Below the pieces are notes generated by a model. It had not been told where the DNA came from. It saw nothing but the letters and a program-made list of their open reading frames with translations, and did not search any database. A DNA stretch of 34,452 nucleotides, from positions 1 through 34,452 of IMG/VR virus record IMGVR_UViG_3300020456_000003. One strand, given 5' to 3'. How positions within the stretch are numbered: the stretch's first letter is position 1; each line of letters begins with the position of its first letter. The translations under genes were made by a program, and so were the position numbers. Positions 7,808 to 17,600 of the stretch are shown here, one piece after another. The stretch comes from a virus.

Positions 7808-7832
7808 GGGAGGGTTAACTCCCTCCCTTTTT
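7808..7832 (+). terminator. Rho-independent terminator after the capsid unit
   Basis: GGGAGGG (7808-7814) and CCCTCCC (7821-7827) form a perfect seven-pair G-C stem with a six-base loop, followed by TTTTT. It would end most transcripts begun at the 6557 box, giving high capsid and decoration mRNA and less read-through into the tail genes. Confidence 0.88.
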
Positions 7833-7837
7833 ACTGA

Positions 7838-8431
7838 ATGTCCACAGTTAGCACAGTTGCACAATCTGGTATTGATATATGTTCAAGAGCATTAATCTTG
7901 ATAGGTGCGAGTCCTATTACCAGTTTTGCAGATGGCACGACTGAATCTCAAGTAGCAGTTAATGTGTATGAGGACATTGCACAAGCGTCATTAGTTAATA
8001 GTCGTTGGCGTTTTGCTACTAACCAAAGAGTTTTAAATCAATTAACAGATAAGCCTACTGGTAGATGGGCGATTGCTCACCAACTACCTACAGATATGAT
8101 TATGTTACACGCCTTAACTGTTAATGATAATATTATTGAGTATGGTGTATATGGCGATAAAGCGTTTAGTGATTCGTCAACAACTGATGAAGTGATTGCT
8201 GATTATACATTTAGAGCACAAGAAGCTGATTGGCCTAGTTACTTTACTTTAGCAGTCGAATATAGTTTAGGAATTGTTTTTGCAACAAGTATTGCAAGAG
8301 ATGCGTCACTTGCTACACTCATGCAGAATCAAGCAGAAAGAGCTATGGCTAAAGCAAGAACATTAGACTCACAACAACAAACTACACGAAAGCTAACAAC
8401 TTCTCGCTTTATAACAAATAGGAGAAGTTAA
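7838..8431 (+). CDS. Tail tubular protein A (T7 gp11-like adaptor)
   Basis: This 197-residue, mainly helical protein has the typical start with DICSRALILIGASPITSFAD and a central WRFATNQRVLNQL, as in podovirus tail tube A proteins. It forms the ring between portal and nozzle. The length equals T7 gp11 (about 196). Its ATG stands just after the terminator, so it depends on read-through or on an unseen promoter. The stop overlaps the next ATG by one base. Confidence 0.9.
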   Translation: MSTVSTVAQSGIDICSRALILIGASPITSFADGTTESQVAVNVYEDIAQASLVNSRWRFATNQRVLNQLTDKPTGRWAIAHQLPTDMIMLHALTVNDNIIEYGVYGDKAFSDSSTTDEVIADYTFRAQEADWPSYFTLAVEYSLGIVFATSIARDASLATLMQNQAERAMAKARTLDSQQQTTRKLTTSRFITNRRS

Positions 8432-10701
8432 TGCCTAGAATCAGAGTTCCTATCTCTAACTTCCAGTTTGGAGAGATAAGTCCGTCACTCGTAAGTAGAA
8501 CAGATACTAACGTATATATGAATTCGGGTTCTAAAGTAGAGAATTTTTTTTTAAAGAACGAAGGTGGTCTGCTTAAAAGATTTGGTATTAAAAAGATATA
8601 CGAGTTTGATACTACTCCTGACTTAGATAATAAAGTTCAACAACACAGACTAGTCCCTTTTATATTTTCTGATGATGAAAGATATGTAATTTCATTAGAG
8701 AATCAAAAGATAAGATGTTTTCAGATATCGCCTACAGATGGCTCAATCTCTCTTGTTGCTACTATTACTCAAGATGCAGATGGAAACGCATTACCTTTTA
8801 CAGATTCAATATTGCACCAACTGACTTATGCACAGTCTGGTGACACAATGTTTATATGTCATAATACTTTTGCTATCAGGCAATTAAACAGAACAAGTTT
8901 AACAGACTTTAATGTTTCATTATTTGCTTTTGAAACTAATACAGATGGCACTCGTATGTTCCAGCCATATCATTCTTTTCAAGGTGCTGGTGTTACATTA
9001 GACCCATCAGGAACTAGTGGTTCGGTAACGCTTACTACTAGTGCTTCTTACTGGGATATAAGAGGAACGGCAGTAGGTGGCAACTATCCTGAGTCACTTC
9101 ATATCGGCACTACTATTAGGTATGCTAAAAAAGAAATAGTAATAACAAGTGTTCAGAGTGAAACTCAAGCAACGGGAACAGTTCTTACTGGAACTACATT
9201 ATCAGTTGATTTAGATTCTGATGCTTTTCGGTCTGTTGATGGAACGGCTGACTTAGAGGTAACGCATATCTTTCACGGACTAAAGACTAATGATAGTATT
9301 ACAATATCTAAAGCTGGTGGCATTGCTGGAATTACTGCTAGTAATATTAACGGAACAAGAACAGTTCAAGAAGTTATAGATGAAAACCATTATGTAATAA
9401 CTGCTGGTGCTAATGCTAATGCTTCAGTAGACGGAGGTGGTGCTCCAAGAATAACATCACACGCACCAATAACTAATTGGGACGAACAATCATATAGTTC
9501 TTATCGTGGTTATCCAGCCGCCGTTACATTCCATGAGAATAGATTATGGTTTGGTGGAACGATTGGACAACCTGACGGCATATGGGCAAGTCGTTCAAAT
9601 GAGTATTTTAACTTTAATACTGCTGATGGTGAAGATTCAGACGCATTAAATTTGACTGCTAGTATTGGTGAGATAAACAGTATTAGACATATTGTATCAA
9701 ACAGAGATTTACAAATCTTTACATCTACATCAGAGTTTTATATTCCAGCGTTTAGTAGTGAACCTATAACACCTACTAATGCACAAATTAAAAGGCAAAC
9801 GCCATTTGGAGCAAGTTATGTTCGTCCACAATCTTATGATGGTGCTACTGTTTATATTCAGAAAACTGGTTCGGTATGTCGGGAATATTTATTCTCAGAC
9901 GCAGAGGCGGCGTATGTAAGTTCCTCCGTATCATCATTGTCGCCTCATTTAATATCAGACCCAATACAAATGACTGTCTTAAATGGTGCATTAAGTCGTC
10001 CCGAATCTTATTTGTTTGTTGTTAATCTTGATGGTTCAATGGCTTTGTTTACATCAAACCGAGCAGAGAAACGGGCTGGTTGGACAAAGATAACAACAAG
10101 TGGTTTGTTTCATAGCATTATTACAATAGACGATAGAGTGTTTATGACTGTTGTTTATAATACTGGTGCTGGTCAAAAGTTTATATTATGTGAGTTTAGT
10201 TCAACAGTTAACTTAGATTTTTCAAATACATTTAGTGGAACGGCTGGTGTTTTTAGTGTAGCTGGTCATTTTGTAAATGGTGCAGTTGTTGATGTGGTAT
10301 CAGGCACAGATTACTTGGGAACTTTTACAGTAGCTAGTAATCAGGTAGATGTGTCAGCAGTAGATGCTACTTTAACTTCTGTTGAAATAGGATTTAAATT
10401 TACTGTAACGGCAACAACAATGCCACTTGACGGAGCAATACAAGGAGGCCCTCTTACTGGGCAACCTAGAAGTGTAAGTAAAGTTATATTGGATATGCGT
10501 AATACTCAAAGTGTATCTGTTAATGGAACAGACTTAATACTTCGTCAGGTTACAGATGATTTAAGTTTAGGTAGGCAATCGGTAACTGGTAAAAAGGAAT
10601 TTAGATTTCTTGGATATAGTAAAGACCCTGATATAACTATATCACAATCAAGTCCGTTGCCATTAGATATTAATGGTTTAGTAGCGGAGGTAAGTTTTTA
10701 A
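8431..10701 (+). CDS. Tail tubular protein B (T7 gp12-like nozzle)
   Basis: This 756-residue beta-rich protein begins with ISNFQFGEISPSLVSRTDTN and NFFLKNEGGLLKRFGIKKIY, the standard start of podovirus tail nozzle proteins. The middle contains FHENRLWFGGTIGQPDGIWA, also diagnostic. Six copies would form the tail nozzle beneath the adaptor ring and hold the fibres. Length is close to T7 gp12 (about 794). It shares its stop-start base with both neighbours, so the tail genes are translated as one chain. Confidence 0.92.
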   Translation: MPRIRVPISNFQFGEISPSLVSRTDTNVYMNSGSKVENFFLKNEGGLLKRFGIKKIYEFDTTPDLDNKVQQHRLVPFIFSDDERYVISLENQKIRCFQISPTDGSISLVATITQDADGNALPFTDSILHQLTYAQSGDTMFICHNTFAIRQLNRTSLTDFNVSLFAFETNTDGTRMFQPYHSFQGAGVTLDPSGTSGSVTLTTSASYWDIRGTAVGGNYPESLHIGTTIRYAKKEIVITSVQSETQATGTVLTGTTLSVDLDSDAFRSVDGTADLEVTHIFHGLKTNDSITISKAGGIAGITASNINGTRTVQEVIDENHYVITAGANANASVDGGGAPRITSHAPITNWDEQSYSSYRGYPAAVTFHENRLWFGGTIGQPDGIWASRSNEYFNFNTADGEDSDALNLTASIGEINSIRHIVSNRDLQIFTSTSEFYIPAFSSEPITPTNAQIKRQTPFGASYVRPQSYDGATVYIQKTGSVCREYLFSDAEAAYVSSSVSSLSPHLISDPIQMTVLNGALSRPESYLFVVNLDGSMALFTSNRAEKRAGWTKITTSGLFHSIITIDDRVFMTVVYNTGAGQKFILCEFSSTVNLDFSNTFSGTAGVFSVAGHFVNGAVVDVVSGTDYLGTFTVASNQVDVSAVDATLTSVEIGFKFTVTATTMPLDGAIQGGPLTGQPRSVSKVILDMRNTQSVSVNGTDLILRQVTDDLSLGRQSVTGKKEFRFLGYSKDPDITISQSSPLPLDINGLVAEVSF

Positions 10702-11153
10702 TGAGTTGGTTAGTAGCATTACAAGCAGTAGGAACTGGCATATCAATTATGTCAGCCATGAATAAAGGTGAAGCAAGAAACACTAATGCACAGTTTGAAG
10801 CACAACAATACGCATTACAAACTGGTCAGAATAAAATTATAGCTGAACAAAACTCTATTGATAGGTTAGAAAAGTTTGACCAGTCAGCAAAGATTAATGA
10901 AGCTATGTTTGCATTTCTAGGAAGAGATGCAGATTTAGATAAATCAATAATAGCTTTTAATGAAAAGCAAAAAGAAATAGCAGAAAGAGATGTTACAAGA
11001 GCAGATACCGACGGCTGGATTAAATACGGACAAGGTAAGTTAGCAACTGAACAAGCGTTATATACTGGCAGAGTAGCTCTTGAAACTGCAAGGTATGAAT
11101 CAATGAGTGCAATAGCTAGTGGCTTATATAGTTATCATACTACAAAAACATAA
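10701..11153 (+). CDS. Internal virion protein, T7 gp14-like
   Basis: This 150-residue protein has a hydrophobic N-terminal helix (WLVALQAVGTGISIMSAM) followed by long amphipathic helices rich in Gln, Glu and Lys. That is the form of T7 gp14, the ejection protein that enters the outer membrane of the host. The slot between tail tube B and the two giant ejection proteins is the same as in T7. Sequence identity to known proteins cannot be judged here. The call rests on form and order. Confidence 0.72.
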   Translation: MSWLVALQAVGTGISIMSAMNKGEARNTNAQFEAQQYALQTGQNKIIAEQNSIDRLEKFDQSAKINEAMFAFLGRDADLDKSIIAFNEKQKEIAERDVTRADTDGWIKYGQGKLATEQALYTGRVALETARYESMSAIASGLYSYHTTKT

Positions 11154-11163
11154 GGTGGAATAA

Positions 11164-14100
11164 GTGGCACAAAGATTTGGCACAAGAGTAATCAGAGAAG
11201 GAACTAGCTTTCGTAATACAACTATAGGTGTTGTTAAACCTAGCACGGCTAATGTGGAAAGTTGGGAAAAGGCTGGTGAGTTTGGCGACAAGATACTGGG
11301 TATTGCTACAAAGCGTTTAAGTGAGATTGCTCAGAAGAAGGGTGAGTCAGCGGCTAGAAATATTGAGGCACATAATCTTAGAACTATTAATCCTGAAACT
11401 GGTAATCCTGAAGCATGGAACATGGCTCCGTCTTCTTTTGGGACTATTGCTCAAGACGCTTTTGAGAAGACTATTGAGAGTCGTTACAAGTTTAGTATTG
11501 AACAAGAGATAAAAGCACACTCTGCTAAAATAGCTTTTAAACATCAAAACAAAGATAATGGTAGTGCGTTATTTGCTAAAGATATGAAAGACTATCTAAA
11601 GCAAATGTCTAAAAATGCAAAGGGTATGTGGTCTGGTTATATAAACGAGATTGGCGATATCTATGTAGCTTCATCTAAATTAAATCTTCAACAAAAAGAA
11701 TTTGATAGAGAGTTAGTAAAAAGCAGAGTTGATGTAATTGAGAACCTAGAGTCATGGTCTAAAGACTTTATATCGTTACAACAAACTAATGCTACAGTAG
11801 ATGATTTAGAAAAAAGTATGAAGATTGCTAATGATATAATTAGCAATGCTAATAAATCTAATGTGTTTAGACCTGAAGATACAAGGTGGGCAACTAAGTT
11901 CTTACGTCAGTCTGTATTACAAGCAAAGATTACTAAACTAACAAGTGGTCTTCCAGTATCACCTTCATCTGTTAATGAGATTAATAAGTTACAAAGCGTG
12001 TTGTCATCAAATGGTATGGGTTTGAATTCGCTTGATGACAAGAAGATTGTTTATAAAAAATATTATTTTAATGCTGATGAAATGGTTACAGATACAGTAG
12101 AGCAAACTATGTTTCAGTTTGCTAGTGAATTACTCAGCAATGAAAATTATAACACAGAAGACGGAGAGTTTTTAAGTAAGCTATTACAAAGCATTGAATC
12201 AAATATGTCTGTATCTTCAACATATAATATCAATGCAGTTCAGCGACAGATAGTTCAAGACAGACCTCAGTTAATGAAAGAGTTAAATGCTAAACTTGCA
12301 ACTCAAGTTAAATCAGATATTTCTCTAATACCAAATCTTAAGAATCCCGAAGATGTTAAGAACTTTATTGTAAATACATTCTTTCCAAACAATAAAAAGT
12401 TAAATGATGAAAGATATAAACTAGCTAATGACAATGGTATTGAGGGTTCACAAGTAACTAAATTATTACCTTCACAACTTGAAACTGGATATCGTGAATC
12501 AATACTAGGTGCATTAGTTAGTAAATTTACTCAGACAGATTACTTAAAAGGTATGGTTTTAAATGAAACTGAAGCTAGTGTTTTGCAAACAGACATAGAA
12601 CAGTTCTTGTTTGATGGAGGAACAGTTGGTAGTAAATTAAAAGAGGTTAGCAAAAAGCACCCTGAACTATTAGAAAATTTAAAACTACTTCATAATGATG
12701 GTGGTGGTAAGTTTAAACCAGTTATTGAAATTGGTAACCCTCGACATAAAGAAATTATTTCTCAAACAATAAGAGGTGGTATTAGAGATACAAATTATGC
12801 TGGGCAACTTTCAAAAGAAAAATCTCAAATAAATGCTAATGCACAAATTGAAGCAGAAAATAAATATTTAAATGAGACATCTGCAAAACTTAAAAAGTTA
12901 TTAGCAGAAGATAATAATGATGGTCTTACGCAAACTACAAAAGACATTGTAAATAAATTAAAAGAATTTAAAAAGAAACGAAAAGAACTTAATAATACTT
13001 CAATTAAAAACGGACAAGAGCCGTTATTTACTGAAGAGTATAATCAAAAGACTGAAGAAAAGTATGAAAGTATAATTGTTGATTCTGCATTATCTTTAAT
13101 AACTAAAGAAAGCGTTGTGTTAAAGACTAATGATGGAGTTGATATAGTTAAAGATTCTGAGTTATATAACAAGATTGCTAACAATATTAATTCTGCAACA
13201 ATAGAAAAGTTATCTGAGTCAGTTCAAAAACAACTTAAGCCTTTAGTGTCTTTGCTAGATGGTGCACAGTTAAATAAAGTAGTAGAGAAATTTAGAAGTC
13301 ACGCAACTGGTTTACATAAATTAGAAGTTAAAAAAAGTAAGGTTGCATCTATGCAACTAGCTACTTCTGTTGTTACTACTGATAACAATAGCACTCTTAA
13401 TACTTCAGCAGAACTAAATAATGCGGCGACTAATAGTGTTTATACTCAACACAATGTAAGTGAAAATTATTTTGCTACATCTGCAAGTTTAGACCAGACA
13501 CCATCTAGTGAACAATTATATAACAATGCTAAGAATGGTAATACCATACCTAAAGCATTTAAGAATCAAATGACTGCATTAGCTAACGGAACATATACTG
13601 GTTCTGAAGCACAAACTTTGTATCAACATTATCGTAAAATGAAATACTACCAAAAAATAGAAGTAGATGGGACTGGAAACAGAACTGAGAATTTATTTAA
13701 TGGTTTAAAGTTAAATCCTCTAAGCACTAATACAACAGAAACATTAGCATTGATTGATGATATTGTTAAATTTAGAGGAGTAGATAATCTTGATGAAGTT
13801 ATTGCTGAAGTTGTAGCAACAAAAGATGTTGAAAAAGCTACAATGGAAGTAAGGAAAACATCTTTCTTTGAAGAGTTTAGTCAAAATAAAAAACCTACTA
13901 ACTATACTACGGCAGTAGTTAAGTTGTTAGATGAGGACGAAGTTGCAGATTTAGGTTTGAATGTTGTAAAGGAACTAAGTCAGGTATCTAAGTATCTTGT
14001 AGAGAATTTAGGACTAGACCATGAAACAGTAAAGGATAGATTGAATACATTATACAATGAGCATTATGTAGATACAGAAGGTTATGTATTAGACTTACAC

Positions 14101-14697
14101 GCTGGTTATAGAACTATGAAATCGGCCTCTGCATTAAATAAGATTTTTCCTAACTCAAGTCAGAAAGATAAATTCTTAGGCAATGTTCAAAAATTAATTG
14201 ACGAAAATCCTGATTATAAAGGTAAGTATATATTAGTTACTCCTAAAAAACCTTTTAAGGAAGCCTATGAGCAAATGATGAACAGTCCTTATGTGGGTGC
14301 TAATAGTGGGACTATGATGGCTCAACAATTTATGAACGCAGAAAAATTAAAAGAATCTTATTTAAAAGATGGAATGTATAAACCAAGAGGTAGGTCAAGT
14401 GACTTTACTGATTACTTGCCAGTTGACGGAACATACAAAGTATTTCTAGTTCCAACAAAACATAAATCATTTGTTACCAATACAACTACTGTAGCTGGTA
14501 GTGCTGAAACTACAACAGACCAATATCAACAATTTTATCTAATGACTTACCATGATGATAAACTGATACCTCTGCATAGGATTACAGATAATGGTAAAAT
14601 ACCTTTTATAGTTAAAGCACAACCTGAAGATGTATCGGTAAATGATTATATGACTATAGAAGAACAACAAGCAATTTTAAATCAGAGAACGCAATGA
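11164..14697 (+). CDS. Internal virion protein, T7 gp15-like
   Basis: This 1177-residue, largely helical protein lacks signal sequence and membrane segments. It starts at GTG 11164 with AAGGTGG upstream. The size and place, after the gp14-like gene and before the giant 1461-residue protein, match the middle ejection protein of T7-like phages (T7 gp15 is about 747 residues, so this one is long). In T7 this protein bridges the periplasm during DNA entry. Many Asn/Lys/Glu-rich helices and an ATGA overlap with the next gene are visible. No enzymatic motif was found. Confidence 0.75.
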   Translation: MAQRFGTRVIREGTSFRNTTIGVVKPSTANVESWEKAGEFGDKILGIATKRLSEIAQKKGESAARNIEAHNLRTINPETGNPEAWNMAPSSFGTIAQDAFEKTIESRYKFSIEQEIKAHSAKIAFKHQNKDNGSALFAKDMKDYLKQMSKNAKGMWSGYINEIGDIYVASSKLNLQQKEFDRELVKSRVDVIENLESWSKDFISLQQTNATVDDLEKSMKIANDIISNANKSNVFRPEDTRWATKFLRQSVLQAKITKLTSGLPVSPSSVNEINKLQSVLSSNGMGLNSLDDKKIVYKKYYFNADEMVTDTVEQTMFQFASELLSNENYNTEDGEFLSKLLQSIESNMSVSSTYNINAVQRQIVQDRPQLMKELNAKLATQVKSDISLIPNLKNPEDVKNFIVNTFFPNNKKLNDERYKLANDNGIEGSQVTKLLPSQLETGYRESILGALVSKFTQTDYLKGMVLNETEASVLQTDIEQFLFDGGTVGSKLKEVSKKHPELLENLKLLHNDGGGKFKPVIEIGNPRHKEIISQTIRGGIRDTNYAGQLSKEKSQINANAQIEAENKYLNETSAKLKKLLAEDNNDGLTQTTKDIVNKLKEFKKKRKELNNTSIKNGQEPLFTEEYNQKTEEKYESIIVDSALSLITKESVVLKTNDGVDIVKDSELYNKIANNINSATIEKLSESVQKQLKPLVSLLDGAQLNKVVEKFRSHATGLHKLEVKKSKVASMQLATSVVTTDNNSTLNTSAELNNAATNSVYTQHNVSENYFATSASLDQTPSSEQLYNNAKNGNTIPKAFKNQMTALANGTYTGSEAQTLYQHYRKMKYYQKIEVDGTGNRTENLFNGLKLNPLSTNTTETLALIDDIVKFRGVDNLDEVIAEVVATKDVEKATMEVRKTSFFEEFSQNKKPTNYTTAVVKLLDEDEVADLGLNVVKELSQVSKYLVENLGLDHETVKDRLNTLYNEHYVDTEGYVLDLHAGYRTMKSASALNKIFPNSSQKDKFLGNVQKLIDENPDYKGKYILVTPKKPFKEAYEQMMNSPYVGANSGTMMAQQFMNAEKLKESYLKDGMYKPRGRSSDFTDYLPVDGTYKVFLVPTKHKSFVTNTTTVAGSAETTTDQYQQFYLMTYHDDKLIPLHRITDNGKIPFIVKAQPEDVSVNDYMTIEEQQAILNQRTQ

Positions 14698-17600
14698 GTA
14701 TTATTATAGACCCATTTGCACCACTACCTACTGGTCAACGGAACTATGACTGGAGTCCGACTGCTACGGGTTATGAGTCTAAACCTGACAAGGGTTATGA
14801 CTTTGGTGATTTGTGGAAAGCTCACGCTACCTATACATACGAACCAATATGGGATTGGTTATCAAATACTTATGACCATTGGGACAGAATGGACGAAGAC
14901 TATAATCCGTTTAACGATATGGAAGGATATGAAAAGTATTATGATGATTTAGCTTATGCAAAAAACGCTGAACATATGGAAGATTTAAAACGTCAGATTG
15001 ATGATGGTTTAGAGCGTAGAGAAATAATGGGTGAGTTTGGCTTTATGGCAAATATGTTTGCTGGTCTTATAAGTGACCCAGCTAATTTATTACCATTGCC
15101 GTTTGCTCTTACTCGTGGTGTTGCTACTGGAATAGCCAGAGGTTCAATAAGAAGTGCAACGGGAGTGATGGCAAGAACTGGTAGAAATACTGCTCTTGGT
15201 GTAGCTGGTGTTACTGGAATACAAGAAGGTATGAGATATCCAACTGATATATTAGCAACACCTGAAGAAGTAGCTATGAATATGGGTAGTGCCGTTGTTG
15301 GTGGATTTCTATTAGGTGGCTTACTTGGAATTCCTATGGCTAGAAAATGGAAAGCATATGAGACAACAGTTAAAGATGCTGATGTAGAAGTTAAATTACA
15401 TAAAGGTAATATTGATAGAGCTAATGGTGTAGCACCTGATAAAAAAGAACATAGACCAATGGGTCATTTAACTGATGATGAGTTAGTTGCCGCCAATGAA
15501 TCTTTACCAAAGCAAATAGAAAAACTTAAAGAAATAGAAAGAACAGCACCTACTCTTAAAGAGAAAAAACAAATAATCAAAGATTTATTTAAGACAACTA
15601 TACGTTCTATTAATCGTTTAACTGATGCTGAGATAGTTAAAAAGTTTGGAAAAGAATTTAATGTTAAGGGCGTTATATCTGCACCAGCAAAAAAGATAGA
15701 AGCATTACAAGCACAAGGTAAATTACCAAAGAAAGTATTAGGCAGACATTTTTATGGAGATATTACTAATAAGTTACAAGGCATAGTATATGTAAATAGA
15801 GATGCAATAATGTTTGCTTTTAATAGATTGCAAGGTTGGGCAAATGACCCAACAATTTTAGCTAAAGCAATTAAAGATGGTGGAGCGAGTGCTCAATCTA
15901 AACTGCATTGGAAGTTTCAATTTAACAATAGGGACGCATTTAAAACTGTTGATGATTTAACAGACTTTGTTTTCTTTCACGAATTGTATCACGGCAAGGT
16001 AAAAAAGAAAAAAGGTGAATCAACTTTAGCATATGAAAATAGAATTAATGTTTTGGCATTAGACCGAGTAATGACAGAAAAGAAAAAGATTCGTGTAGCT
16101 AGTAAGAGTGCTAAAGAAATTGGAATGACAAGAGAGCAAATTGATGAAGCTATTATTCATAAAGAAGGTGAACTAGCACAAATACAAACTGAAGTTATTG
16201 ATAGGCGTAATGATATACAGTTAGCTAATATTGATGACCCATATAAAATAGCTGACAGTTGGTTTACTAATAGTGTTATTTACAAACTAATACCTACTCC
16301 TCTTAAATCTACATTGTTAAGTAAGAGAGTTCCTACTGCACATAAGAAACGTATGGTTATGTTAATTGGTGATAATGGAACTCTACTTAATTTACACAAA
16401 TCAGGATTTACTACTGGTGAATCTGTCTTTACTGGTGCGAAAAGATGGCAAGGCGAATACATGGAAGTATATGATTATGCTTTAAATCAATATGCACTAG
16501 GCACTAAAAAAGGAAACAATATGATAATGGACTGGTCGGGGATTAAGTCACCGATTGGTAAGGGGAGGCTAACGGATACACGCCCGTCTGGTTTTGAAGA
16601 GTTTTTTATTAATGCAAATTTGCGTAGGCTTGAAGGTAAGAAAGGTAACACTAATTACGAACGTAATGTAATTAAAAAGATGGACGACTTTTGGGAAACT
16701 TGGGGAACTAGGTTAGAAGAAGTTGGGTTGATAGGTAGTAAAAGATACTTTGAAAAAAGAAAAGTAGAGATTAATAGACGATTAACTATAGCTCAAAAAC
16801 AATTAGATGATATTGAAAAAGAGGTAGCTGATACTCTTGGTGAACTAACTAAAGCACCTAAAGATGCTCCATCATTTAAAGATGTATTAACTGGTGCAAC
16901 AATTAAACCAAAGTATGCGACTGAAGAATTAATTAATATTATGATTAAAAGAGATAGGTTACGTCAAATACTAGACGACCCTGAGACTAGTGGTTTAACA
17001 AAAGGTCAACATAAAGCACTAGCTAAACTTGATGCTATGATTAAAAGAATGTTAGCTAAAGACCCGTTACCACCTAGATTAAGGAACAAACTGGTCTTTA
17101 AAAAAGCATCTGTTGTTCGTATGAAAAACGAAATAAATAACTTAGATGACCAATTAAAAAATATAAAAGATAATCCTATTCTTCCAGCAAATGAAGAAAA
17201 GATGTTTGCTAGGTATTGGAATCACGATTATGTAACTGCGAATAGAGCAGAGTTAGAAGGCATATTATCTGATTGGTATAAAACAAATAATAAATTGTGG
17301 GTAAGGGAGCATGATGACTCTGGAAACAGTAAGTGGGTAGAGAAAGAATTAAAGACTGATGATGTATCTACACGAGAAAGAGCTAAAAATACTGTTGATA
17401 ACATTCTTGGTTTAGTTGATGAAACTACAGAAGTTAATTCATATTATGGAATGGGTAAGTCTAAACACTTTAAACATAGAACATTAGATATTCCTAATGT
17501 GCTTGTTAAAGACTTTATACAAACAGACCCAGTAGCAGTAATGAAAGCCTATACTGACAGAGTAGCACCTAGATATGAGTTTGCTAAAAAGTTTAGAGAC

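Noticed and set aside
13342-13357. GTTGCA-TCTA-TGCAAC as a further copy of the 15-bp dyad
   Set aside because: The spacer is four bases instead of three, it lies alone inside a late structural gene and there is no nearby promoter, so chance is likely.
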